Shown: positions 51,088 to 62,590 of the stretch, piece after piece
Layout: each line of letters starts with the position of its first letter
Position numbering within the stretch: the first letter of the stretch is position 1
From: Lycorma delicatula
Lineage: Eukaryota; Arthropoda; Insecta; Hemiptera; Fulgoridae
Direction of reading: 5' to 3'
Length of the DNA stretch: 64,000 nucleotides
Assembly (NCBI RefSeq): GCF_047948215.1
Contig: NC_134455.1
Coordinates: 291,363,647-291,427,646 of the forward strand
Translations under genes and position numbers: made by a program
The notes under the pieces: generated by a model
The model's database searches: none
The model's input: the letters and a program-made list of their open reading frames with translations, nothing else
Told to the model about the DNA's origin: nothing

Positions 51088-51250
51088 ATATAAAAAGAAA
51101 GGGTTGAATAGCTTTAATTCGGTTTAAGCCATTACTTACCCGAGAGAAAACCAAATATATTGGTTTTCTTTGGCTATGAGGTCCAATCCATAACTGTATA
51201 AACATTTACATGATTGACAATACACATTTGAAGTAGGGTGCAATCATTTT
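51088..51250 (+). repeat. Left arm of a perfect 163-bp inverted repeat
   Basis: Every base pairs with the reverse complement of 53558-53720; I compared both arms in full and found no difference. The outer end is ATATAAAAAGAAAGGG and the inner end CAATCATTTT. The arm carries its own 9-bp hairpin (GAAAACCAA, five-base loop, TTGGTTTTC) at 51146-51168. Similarity stops sharply at both borders. Confidence 0.95.
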
Positions 51251-53557
51251 AACAAGTAACAATTTACTCTTTTGCACGTTAATCTTTAAACAGAGAAATA
51301 TATAAGAAAAAATATAAAATAGTATTAAAATTCTATATTTGTTCAGAAATGTATCATGATTCTTAATTATAAGATTGTGAAACTGTAAAACTGATATAAG
51401 ATTTTTTGGGTTGAACGTTTCATAGCTGTTCAAAACTAAATGAATATCTAGAAGTTAAAGAATTATATTGTAGTATGACCGATTTATTTGATATATTTTT
51501 CAATATAATTTTTTATCATAGATTTAATGTGCATTAAAAAACAAATCAACGATAATTTTACTCACACTATTTAGTGGAAGAAAAGATAGTTGAAATATTA
51601 CTTCTAGGATTGCACGTTGCAATTCCTATATCTGCAATGCAAAAAGAATTAATTAAATTCCTCTTCTACTCTTACCAGTATCAGGATCACGGTTGATTCG
51701 ACCTTCAACGATTCTCTATCTTCTTTTAGGAAGTCACGAGTCTTTTGTCCTAAACGGTTAATACTAAAAATGGTCTTTTTAATAACCATTTCACATCTGT
51801 CTTACAAATATACTGCGACTATGTCTTTCTATACTGAAAAATTGTTTTTTATTATAAAATTCCATAATAATTCCATAAATTCCTAATTTTGTTCTGTTGA
51901 AATAATTTCTTTTAATATTCTCCTTAATAAGACCATGGATCAGCTGGAGAGGAGGAATTTCCTTTCAGCTTTTGTCCTTGCATTAATTTATTTTACATAT
52001 AAGCCATGTATGAAAATACTATATGACAGAGTCCGTACCACTATTGTCTTGCAGAAGTACAATTAACCTTTACATTTTAAAAATAGTGTCACATATAATT
52101 TGAAGTATGTACATTTTGTTATACAAGTCAGCTTCGTTTTATGCAATATTGAACTAAGTAATTTTAGGTAAAATAATTTTTTTAAATGTTATTCTCGATG
52201 AATATTTTTTCGACATGATCTTTCACTTTAAAACGGGTGATTGTTTTAAATTGCTCTCAATAAGAATTTTTTTTTCAATTCAATTATCATCTAAATATGA
52301 TTATTTTATAACGTAACTTACTTGTTCATTCCAGCATTTAATAATAACTTTAATACAAATATTTAACTGTGAAGGTGATGATAAATAGTGAAGGTAAAAT
52401 GTAAGACTACATGATTATCATACACCTAGAATTATTAAAATTGAATTAAATACTATAAAGCTTCCATCAATGATTAACTTTTTCCTCTCATAAAAACATT
52501 TAGTAGATTTCCATCTACTGTCATGGTTAACTGTCCTTTCGGAAATGTCAAATGCGTCAAAGGGTTTCTGAGCACAGCAAATGATTAAGGAAATTTTGGG
52601 TTAAACTCACTGTATTTCTCATTTACCTATTAAAATATAGTTTCGATCCATCCTTTCCAGAAACCATAGTGTTCTTCCATCAAAAAAATGTCTATTTTCT
52701 GCATCTTCGCAGTAATGATTTTGCCATTATCCAGGCAGAATTCAGCAGACTAAATTCTTTAAAACTTATTATAACCGCTTTATATGTCACTTTTTAATTT
52801 TGATTTAAAAACGTGTTTGAAATATTAATTTAACTAAAACAATACACTTTTAAATATGGTTTAAACCTTGCAAATAACAGAAATATCAGTTTCCTCTTGA
52901 TTTGATAAACATTTTTTTAATAATGCGTTATCCATTTCCCATCATAATTTTATTTATCTAAGCCACATCCCGTTTGTTTTCTTTTCTAAGTAGTTTATCT
53001 TTTTGACACCATCTAACTGCCTTCTAAATAAATTTTCTTCGACATTATAAAGAAATTTCTCCAATGTATCTTTATAAATCTTCTTTAAAAATAGCTTAAG
53101 CGGTAATCTTTTTGAACTCCACACCTCTATATTCCGCTGTAAATCAATATTATACTCTTCTCCTATCTATCCAATTGCTTTTGCTATGATACTTTTTAAT
53201 ATCTTCAATCCCTTTTTGTAACTCATTATATTTTGCCTCCTACACACATAGACTGTTTGAATAAATTAAATGATATTATATTTATTGTCACAGCTGTAAT
53301 AAATACTATTTTACAAAAGATTATTATTGTAGTTATTATTATTATTAAAGGAATATTTTTGTCGGAGTTCTATAAAATGATCTAGTATTTTATTAATTTA
53401 CAGTCATGATACGAGTTAAGAATTCCACCATTTATTAATTTAAATTCATTTATTAATTTTTTTTCTATTATTTTTATTATTATATTTATTCGAGATTTTT
53501 TTGTTCAGTATCATTTTGGTAAAATTATTGTTGTTATTATTATAATAATTCAATTTC
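51251..53557. mobile_element. Gene-free interior between the perfect inverted repeats
   Basis: About 2.3 kb of A+T-rich DNA with no open frame above 60 codons that is not compositional. The pyrimidine-rich stretch at about 52960-53230 looks on the minus strand like worn coding sequence (for example ENLFRRQLDGVKK) but I cannot assign it. If the arms are transposon ends, this would be a non-autonomous element; it may instead be an inverted duplication flanking unrelated DNA. Confidence 0.4.
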
Positions 53558-53720
53558 AAAATGATTGCACCCTACTTCAAATGTGTATTGTCAATCATGT
53601 AAATGTTTATACAGTTATGGATTGGACCTCATAGCCAAAGAAAACCAATATATTTGGTTTTCTCTCGGGTAAGTAATGGCTTAAACCGAATTAAAGCTAT
53701 TCAACCCTTTCTTTTTATAT
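53558..53720 (-). repeat. Right arm of a perfect 163-bp inverted repeat
   Basis: Exact reverse complement of 51088-51250. The outer terminus ends in ATAT, so a palindromic TA or ATAT target duplication would be hidden inside the match. A LINE gag fragment begins about 60 bp outside it. Confidence 0.95.
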
Positions 53721-53779
53721 CACTAAATTAATTTTTTAAAGTATGAAAAAATCTCAAACTTGACCGGAGCTTATACACT

Positions 53780-54510
53780 TGCTATTGAAACAAAGAACCT
53801 ACCATCCCGTCATAAAGGTTGGTTTTTTTATCTGCTTTCTTTTGCCCCACCTCACAGAGTCCGACCCGCACATAAGCATAAACACCGCCCTAGGAGGTGC
53901 CATCGTCTCAAACCGCTCGGACAGCATACCTGGACCCGGCTTCCGTTCCCAGACTCCCCAACCAGACAGCCGGGACTCGGTCTTTTGTGCCGTGCCTCTA
54001 ATAAGAGCACCCCAAAAAAGATACCCTCACCGGAAGCATGTTCTTACAGCGACTGGCCTGAAGCGGGGAACCCCAAGGTGTTCTCCCCTGGACCTCTTCC
54101 GGTGCCTCGCCTCAAATGAGTAACCCCCTAGGGGATCCCCCACCAGGACTGCGGTCTTAACCTCCCCACTAATGGTATCGTAAGGAGTCCCCGTCCGATG
54201 ATCGATGTTGAGATGCCAGATTAACCCACCCCTCTCGGACTTGGGTGTCCCGCGCTGGTACCACTTCTCTTCCAGAGAGTGGCATCGGATGCGACTCTCA
54301 CGCCCCGGGGCCGTGTCCATGCGTCTTACACGAAGGACATCTGGCCTCCCGCTGACAATTCTTCTTCTGACAATCCTTCTTTACGTGGCCAGTCACTCTA
54401 CAGTTAAAACACTGGCCACTCCGGTCCGGACCACTACAAAACTTAGCTCGGTGCCCCGGACGCCAGCAACGAAATCAGCGGTCCTCCAGTGACCGTCTCA
54501 CCTCATAAAT
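53780..54510 (-). pseudogene. Fragment of an R1-type LINE gag (ORF1) with zinc knuckles
   Basis: A 0.7-kb block of high G+C starts and stops abruptly in A+T-rich DNA. On the minus strand CFNCRVTGHVKKDC (54411-54370) is a perfect C-X2-C-X4-H-X4-C knuckle. It is preceded by FCSGPDRSGQ and a first knuckle in which the leading Cys codon is TGA (54477-54475) while the remaining Cys, His and Cys are kept. A further Cys-His cluster, CPSCKTHGHG, follows. The wording is like the gag of the LINE at 35.4-39.2 kb (PDRS then CFRC), so it is a related family. The part downstream on the minus strand has open stretches in several frames but no endonuclease or RT box. The copy is thus truncated at both ends. 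It begins only about 60 bp beyond the right arm of the 163-bp inverted repeat. Confidence 0.75.
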
Positions 54511-57500
54511 GTTGGCTTATACAATTTTATCGTGGAAAAAGCAGGTATATTAATTGAAAACTTTGTAACAAAATTTTATATACCTTAATACGTAAGTAAA
54601 ATATATTTCTCCATTCTAGAGAGTTTAGGTCACGTTTGGTAACAGTTTGCGTCATTTTGCTACATTTTTTGTATAATTTTTACCAGTTGCAGATTTCTTA
54701 TTTTGGTGTTTCTTGCAAACGGTTCTTATTACATTTATAAGAAATTTTTTTGGCTATCAAATTATTTACTTTGACTAATACTTTTTAAAACAATTGAAAC
54801 TAAGTTAAATTTACAACAAAAAAATAGAACCAATTTGTAAAAGAAAACCAGAGAAAACATAACAATATTCATTTATATAGATTTAGAATTTTTGAAAATT
54901 CAGCCCTAAGTACGGATTAGATTTCGTTTGATAGATATTAAAAAGCGTATGTTTTATAGTAAGAGAAAAAACATTCCACCGTGTTAAATTTGATAAATTA
55001 ATGAAAATATTTCAAATACAAAGAGTATATTGGAAGGATAGAAAATTAATTACATAATTTGAATCAGCAAACAGCTATAAAAACTAAAAAATTCTCTAAC
55101 CGTCTAGTTTCATCAAGAAGAGTAAGGAAACTTTAATACATGGTTAGCTAAACTAGCCTCTTTGAAAATTATGTACTGGTCATTTCATTAAGTAAGTGAA
55201 CTTTACTGATCTTTCCTATAATTCTATATTGAAATTAAAACAAAAACATTAATTTTAATGGTAAAGTAATTTCACGTAAAAATTATTTGTAATTTTCTTT
55301 ACAAGTGGTTTCAGAATTGTTTAATTCAATTTTTTCCTGCTTCTTTATTGAAATGCTTACTCGGAAAAATAATTTTATAAGTACAGGGTTTATTTAAATC
55401 ATAGTTAAATAAATTTTGTAAGTTAAGACTATGTAAAACAAATTGTTAGGGTTCTACAATGTAAGGTTTATACTAAAATGAAAAAACTGACGCTAGATAG
55501 TGAATCTTGTAGAACTGCATAAAACTAGTCAAAGAACTAAGGTACCATATTAGGGAAGTAGGGAACTTTTAGACTATGTAAAACAAATTGTTAGGGTTCT
55601 AAAATGTAAGTTTTTTACTCTCAATGTAAGGTTTATAATACAATAACATCTTTCAGTCTTTAAATAAATGGTTAATATTTTTAATAAAAAAAAAAATTAT
55701 TTTAGTAAGTTTTCCTGTTTATGTGTGGTATTATTAATTCTCTTATCGGTTAGAGTGGGTTGATTTCTAACGCTACTTTAATCATTTTTAAGTTTATAAC
55801 AAGAAATATAGAGTAAAGAAATCATAATTGTACACTTAAACAGTAAGGAAAAATTTTATTTTTTCTTAAAAAATTTGTAGTATTTTTATGCAAATAAGTC
55901 AGCTATGAAAATGAATTCTTTTTTCTTTAAAAAAAAGAAAATTATATGTAGAATATACTACAGAAATATTATTTTTTGAATATTTATGAAAATAACAGTT
56001 AGTATGTGATTTTTTTTCTATAGAAATTAATTTATAGAATAAAATATATACATGTTGTGAATATATAACTCAACATATAACTGTAATATTTTATATATTA
56101 AAATAAACTACTGCTCTTTAGTTTCTTTTCAAACTGACTTTTGAATCTGTATAAAAACATCTTTTGGTTCGTTTTTGTTTTTATTTTTATTCTTCTTTCT
56201 TTCTTTTTACTGGAGAATATTTCATTATTTTATGGTTTCTTTTATTTTTTTTTTAGCCATTACTATTAGAGTTCTTTAAAATTCATATTTAAAGATACTT
56301 TTCATAATCACTTATTATTGGTTAATAACCTTTAACAAAACCGCTAAATTATTGCGTTTTTCAAAAACAATCTGCAGCTTCAGGGCTAAGTATTTAACTC
56401 TGTAAAAGTATTAACTTTATTACTTATACTAATGATTATAACGACAAATGGAAAAAATAATAAATAAATAATAAACCTTAATACGTATGTTGTCACCAAC
56501 TAGGAATCAGAAAACCCTTTTGTTGGAGCTTGCGTGTATTTGTAAAGTAAACAGCCGTACTATAGCTGGTACATCAGTGAATGTGTATCTGTAAAGAGAA
56601 CGGATAAAAGCAAAGTAGCGGCGCTCGTTTCAGTAACTATTAAGGACTCTTAAAATAAACTAATTTTGCTAAAAACAAAAAAAAAAATACCCACTGTTTA
56701 TTTAAGATTTTAAGTATTTTACAGCTGACAGCAATCGAAAATTTACTGCTTTATTTTCAACCTAAATAATTTTCTTCTTTCAATTTCTTTTATAATCTAA
56801 GCTTAAGCCCTCCTCTTGGAAAATTGTTTCTCCAGTTGTAACCAGAAACTATAAGAACATAACATTTTCATTAGAATGTAGAATGCTAGTTGTTTACATC
56901 TTGTAGATTAAAGAATATCAAAACGATTTAGTTAACAGTTTACTGTCGAATTCGGTAGAAAGTTTTTTATACATATATTACTGAGAATTTCGGATCAGAA
57001 AATTATTGCAAAATTTACAAAAGAAAGATAATAAAAAGATACTTCAAATATCAAGGTAGAAATAATGAATAAGGATAAACGACTACAGTGAGTTGAGGGT
57101 TAAGATTACCATCTGGATAATACCAGAATTATTTTGGAATTACAGTCATTATTGATTCAAAGCTCGATCAGTATGATTATTAATTAATATGATAAATGTT
57201 TCAGCCGACGATGAAAAAAAGGAAAAAGTATACGAAAAAAGTATAGATAATCTAGTCAAATTGGTAAAAAAATTAAAATTTAAGAATGAGAATGGAATCC
57301 TACAAAGGAAGAAGGTTAAGAAAGAAAAATTGTTGGGTGGGGAATCAGCAAAAGCAAACAAATATCTTATTTTCAGAATGTTTCACAAAGCATAATAATT
57401 GCAAATAAACTAAAAATACATTTTTAATAAAATAAAAATTACATAACAATACTTAAAGCGTAAAGTCACGCGATAAAGGAAGGACTAGACTTTCAGTTGG

Positions 57501-58268
57501 TAATGTCTAAAATATGAAATGTAAATTCTATGCCAGATTTATCAAGAATAATGGATACAATTCAGTTACGCTTAAATTTAGGTTATGGATGAAAACTTGA
57601 AAAAATTTCTGCTAAGAGACGAGATGTAAGCGAATTATAAATTCTTGATATAAAACTGTATTCAAAGTAAACCTCTAGAAATGGGTATAAAAGTAGAAAC
57701 GTAAAAAATAATAAATGATTTAAAAAAGGATTAGTTAAGAACAAAAGGAAATATTAAATAAAAAAGTAAAATATTTTTAGTTAAACAGCGATAATTAGAA
57801 ACAATTGTTATACATATGAAAAGTATGAAAGGATAATGATGATACAACTGAATAAATTTCAAAAAAATAATCAATAGTTGAGCAGTAAAAAAAATAATAA
57901 GTTTATATCTATCATCATAAGTAGCACATAGAAATGTAAGATTTTTAGAAATAGCCGCAAAATGAATTAGTATTATTGCAATTTTGAAAATTATTAGAGA
58001 AAAAAAATAGTATAACTGTATATAGAATGTAAAACTATATAATAGTAAAAATATTATGGGCATATTGATATACAACGGGCACTTGATGATTCAAATAAAC
58101 TAACTACAAAAAATGTTAAGGAAATTCAGAAATACGCAGAAGACGCTGTTATTTACAATGAAAATAAGATAACTGTGATAAATATAAAAGAAGAAGAGAT
58201 ATAAGAATAAGGTTTGTAAGAGAGAAAAGTGATATTACGTCAGGTAATAATCTTTTCCATAAAAAAGA
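54511..58268. other. A+T-rich DNA with small local duplication
   Basis: Contains the 40-bp duplication near 55.4-55.6 kb. A Lys-rich 68-codon frame at 57189-57395 and a frame readable as EIQKYAEDAVIYNENKITV near 58120-58180 might be retroelement debris but lack the flanking motifs that would show it. Confidence 0.4.
55426..55610 (+). repeat. Local direct duplication of a 40-bp segment
   Basis: 55426-55465 and 55571-55610 match at 39 of 40 positions (AGACTATGTAAAACAAATTG then TTAGGGTTCTA). A third partial word, CAATGTAAGGTTTATA, from unit A's end reappears at 55622-55637. Offset is 145 bp. Confidence 0.8.
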
Positions 58269-58368
58269 ATGCGTGGGTTTGTTTGTTCTATGTGCTCACA
58301 GTTTTATTTCAGCTGCTATTAGCGCAGAGTGGACTAACGATGAAGCTCCGGATGGCTGCGCGCAGCGC

Positions 58369-58455
58369 ATGAACGATTCATACGTTCGAACGATTTATAC
58401 TTATCGAACGAATCTTTCGTTTGAACGATTTATATTTCTTGCTACGAACGATCTA
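58369..58455 (+). repeat. Cluster of GAACGA-containing words
   Basis: GAACGATT or its close variants occur about five times in under 90 bp, some in inverted orientation (TTCGTTT), in a patch richer in G+C than its surroundings. Just upstream is GCGCAGCGCATG. It could be the end of a DNA transposon. The 70-codon frame through it is not recognisable. Confidence 0.4.
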
Positions 58456-60749
58456 TCTAAAAGTATATTTTGGTTTTGGGGATAAAAAAGGAGAACATTG
58501 GGGAAACCAAGGAAAACAAAGAAAAATACAAGAAACAGCTAAACCTGTTCAGGATTTTGAAGCTTTTTGTTTGAAATGTTTTGTGCTTAGTACGCTAAAT
58601 TCATGAAAGTTATTTAGTTACAATTAACAAAAATATTTAACAAAATCATGTGTAATGAAACATTAACTCACAAAATTTTCGCGTTGGATCATAGGTTCAC
58701 CGTTTTTCTAGTTGTAACTAAAATCAGGAGAAAATAATATACCGTAAGTTTAAAAATTGAAATCTCTTTAATAAGTTTCAAAAGTACAAAAGATGGATTA
58801 AATAAAGAAGACAATATAAACAGACAGACAGGCGAAATAGGAACTTAGAATAAATTATTTCTCTTTGTCCTAGATATAAAAACAAATAAAATAAAATAAA
58901 TTAAACAACTTTAAATGTGAGCTTGCAGTGAACGGCATATTAATCTTCCGTATGTTTCAAATAAAAATATTTTGAAGTATTAACATATTTCCTTATTTTA
59001 AGAGGTATTTAATAGTAATAAAAAAGAAAAAGAAAAATATTTCTTGTAATGTCAAACTAGATTAGTAGGCAATATAAAGACATTTTGATTTAGTAAATTT
59101 AATTCTAAAAGGAAATATACAGAGTAAAACCTGTAGAACACAAAATTTAGAATAAAACGAGAGTTAACTGAAATAAAGCAGGTTACCGAGGATGTTGAAT
59201 AATAACTACATAGGAGTTGAAAGATTAGCATAGAAATGAAAGGTGTACAGGATAACGTTATTTCATCTTTATATTATAAACCTATCCAATTTAAGAATTC
59301 CATTCTGAATTTAATTAAATCAAACTAAATGAGATTTTCGTTTATTGTCTTTTATATTACTTTAAGATATTTAAATATTTTTCTGCATTACAGAAAATTT
59401 CCTGTTTTGATTATTACTTATAATACTTATAATAAAAATTAAAACCTTTTATTGATACGAAGAAAAAAAAATTGATCAGAAACTTATAAAAAATGAAACT
59501 TATAAAATATGAAGTCTTCTTTTTCAAAATAGATATCATTTTTTAAAGATTTTTTAGAATATTTTATTTAATTATCTTCCTTAAGCTTTAGTAATGACCA
59601 TTTTATGTTACTTTCTTATTTTTTTGTAAATTAATTATATAATTTTTTATTTTATTATTGTAATTCCAATGAAAATGTTTTTTTCATAAATTCACAATTA
59701 ACAGTTTGTTGGTTAATATTTTTATATTCATGATAAAAAAAAACATAATATGTTTATTCATAAATGGAGAATGTGCTTAAAGATTAATTATTTTTTCTAT
59801 AATAATAAGACTAATACAATATCTGAGGCTTGAAATGTATTAGTGTTTAAAATGATTCCTTAGATAGTTTATATTATCTAATACATTAATCTGATATATA
59901 AAGTTGTTATACATAAAGTTCTGATATATTACTTTTACTTTTTTAATTTTTTATGTTGACTTTCCTACACAAAAGATAGGAAATTAAAATAAAAGGTTTA
60001 ATTTAAACTTGCAATGCTAGAAAGATAAATTATTCGAATTTATAATAAACAAAAAGTTTTTTAAAGTATCAAGTAGTCGATATTCCATCCTAATTAAAAA
60101 CTCTTTTCTACCTTGTTTTACTTTATTTCTATTCTATTGAAATTATTTTTAGGTTCATAGTTTGAACACCACTCAATTAAAAAAAAACAAATTAGTTTAA
60201 TTATTTCCCCCTTTTAGCTGATTCTTTTAAATGTTTTTTTTTTTTTTTACTATTCGCTTTTATTGAAATCAACCACAAAATGATAGGGACAATAATTAAA
60301 AGGCAACACTGAGAAAAAAAAAATCTTTGTTTAGTAGTAGCTTAGAAAACTATTTGGTCTTGGTTTAAAAATTTAATTATTATTTTGGAAACTTTTAATT
60401 TTCAAAAATTTATTTCAATTGGAAATATTATTCTTTACTGTTTTACATGAACTACAAAATATTTAAAATTATTATTGATAAAGAAAGAGGAATGAAAATA
60501 CATTCTGGATACAAAAATTTAGGCGTGCCTATTTTACATCTATATTACGTCTATTTTATTTTTTGAGCCTATCTTACATCAGGAGGGCAACTGTACATGA
60601 AAGAAGAAAAAGAAATAAAGGAAAACGAAAAGAACAGATAAGAAAGAATAAACTGATAGAAATCATTTACATAAGTACAAAGTTTTCTTGTAGATAAGGT
60701 AACGATGTTGGAAGAAACTAATGTTACAGGATATTATTATTATTACATC

Positions 60750-60762
60750 ATATATACGTATA

Positions 60763-60812
<50 letters not shown>

Positions 60813-60860
60813 TGTGTCTTTGTGTTCGTGCGCACGCACATACGCGATATATATATATAG
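60750..60860 (+). repeat. Interrupted (TA)n with GTGCGCACGCACA core
   Basis: Two (TA)n blocks flank a short mixed TG and GCAC segment (CGTGCGCACGCACATACGCG). The minus-strand poly(Ile-Tyr) reading is not a gene. Confidence 0.93.
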
Positions 60861-61204
60861 TGAAAAAAACGTGAAATGAGAAGGCCTATTCAAAAGAGTA
60901 TTTTTTTCTTTCATGGTAAGATATTTCTCATGCATTAGTCGCTTCAGATAAGCCGATCGTCAAAACGTGAAAGCTTATTTCAGTGTAATTCGAAATGGGA
61001 TTTAAAATTTACTTCTTTAATTCATCTGTTTGCGAAAGAATTTTTATCATAAAATTCCCATTCCCATTAAAGCTTTACTTTATATTTTGTTTTAATAGGC
61101 ATATTACAAATGTAATATTTATTAAGAAAAAACCTCAAACAATAAAACACTATATAAAATCAAGATCTCGAGATTTAGTGTGCAGGGGTAGTTCATTCCT
61201 AATA

Positions 61205-61246
61205 TTAGGTTATAAAAGAGACGGCGTGTGAAGTGTTTCGTTCATT
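61205..61246 (+). promoter_or_regulatory. Candidate TATA/initiator core promoter
   Basis: TATAAAAG begins at 61210, followed by a mixed-composition spacer, and TCATTT at 61241 places an initiator-like A 33 bases downstream of the TATA start. That is the right spacing for a pol II core promoter. TATA-like words are expected by chance in DNA this A+T-rich, and no coding exon follows that I can identify. Confidence 0.25.
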
Positions 61247-62225
61247 TTAGGCCGCTTTTCTTGTATATTAAAAAATATATATTATATTTCTTCGTGTTTT
61301 AATTGAAAAAAAAAATTCAAAATGCTGTGGACGTAAAACATTAATATACCATTTAGATTACTGTGTAATCACAATTCACTTAACAAATTTTACTTAATTT
61401 TAACCATGATGGTGCGCTATATTCTGGCCTACGAAGAACTGACACCTGAGTTTTGGTAGTTACAACAATACAACAATTAAAAGTATACTTACAACATGAA
61501 TGGAAAATTTAAAATTTTCCTATTTTACATTCTTATTAAAAAAAAAAAAAACATTTTCAAGAAAACAAGATAAAACGAGTTTTACAAATTTTTTTATAAA
61601 TGTAATTTTTTGCAAATTCTACTTCGACAGAAGTATAAAGTCTATACTACTAACTTGAAAGAAAAGTTTGGTAAGATAATTCGTTAGCATGATAAAATAT
61701 GGAATGTTACCTCTACTCCCGTTCAAAATCTTTCAATTTGGTATTTATTTCTTCGATACAGACCTTAAAACGTCTATTTCTCTAGTAATCATTTGGAAAT
61801 TTTTTCCTCAAATTAATTGTTTCACTGACAAAACTAAACATGTAATTGCCCATAGAATTAAATGAGAAATATATTTAAAACCGGCTTATAAATTCCAAGA
61901 ATTGTTTGATTGAGAAAGAAACCTCAGTGACTATAAAACTACTGATAAAATACTACCAAAACAAACAATTTTGAACAATGATAATTATACACATTTTAGA
62001 ATAGTAACTACTTAAAACTACTATAGTAACTACTATAAAATAATAAATAACATTTCAGTAAGCAGCCTTTCCAACTATTCGGACTGTACCTACTTACTGA
62101 AGTAATACACATTAAAGAGAGAGAGTGAATGATTGAATGTGTGTTCCTATTACAAAAGTAAATGTAACTGGAATGAAAATCTCCAAAATTACTTAATCAG
62201 CTTCATTGAAATTTTGGTATGCTCT

Positions 62226-62590
62226 AGTATTACTTATTCTGAAGTTGTGCATGTGAAAATTTGATGAATCATTTTTGAATAACGGTCAGTTTAAGTTCGA
62301 CAACAGACAACATAACCAAAATTTTAGGTATTTTTTTTTCAGTCGCATGGTAGGATTAAGGGTTGAAAATGATTTTTCTTTAAGTTTTGAGGTATGAGGA
62401 TTACTAAAATACATCCATTTATAAAGTTTTGTGGTTCAAAAGTCTTCAAAATTAAAAGATCAATTTCAGTGTAATATATGTGTTATGTATTAGTCTATCT
62501 GAAGTTGTGCGTGTAAAGGTTTTATGAAAATTAGTTGAGACGTTCTTAAATTACACTCAATATAACGTCGATAACAAACAACATAACCAA
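62226..62590 (+). repeat. Diverged local direct duplication (about 100 bp units)
   Basis: Units near 62226-62320 and 62486-62590 share TAGTATTAC/TGTATTAGT, TCTGAAGTTGTGC, GTGTAAA or GTGAAAA, and CAACATAACCAA. Spacing is about 260 bp. No coding capacity. Confidence 0.6.

Larger units (their letters stand above)
58486..62225. other. A+T-rich DNA without recognisable gene
   Basis: Poly-A and poly-T runs, one long interrupted (TA)n, and one candidate TATA/initiator pair. No exon recognised. Confidence 0.45.

Noticed and set aside
57189..57395. Lys-rich 68-codon frame
   Set aside because: Contains SADDEKKE, which superficially resembles an RT active site, but no other RT motifs flank it.
58078..58204. 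Frame reading QKYAEDAVIYNEN, like an RT YADD box
   Set aside because: One motif-like word with AED instead of ADD and no supporting upstream motifs; likely coincidence or unidentifiable debris.
60663..60935. 90-codon minus-strand frame with Ile-Tyr repeats
   Set aside because: Translation of an interrupted (TA)n tract.
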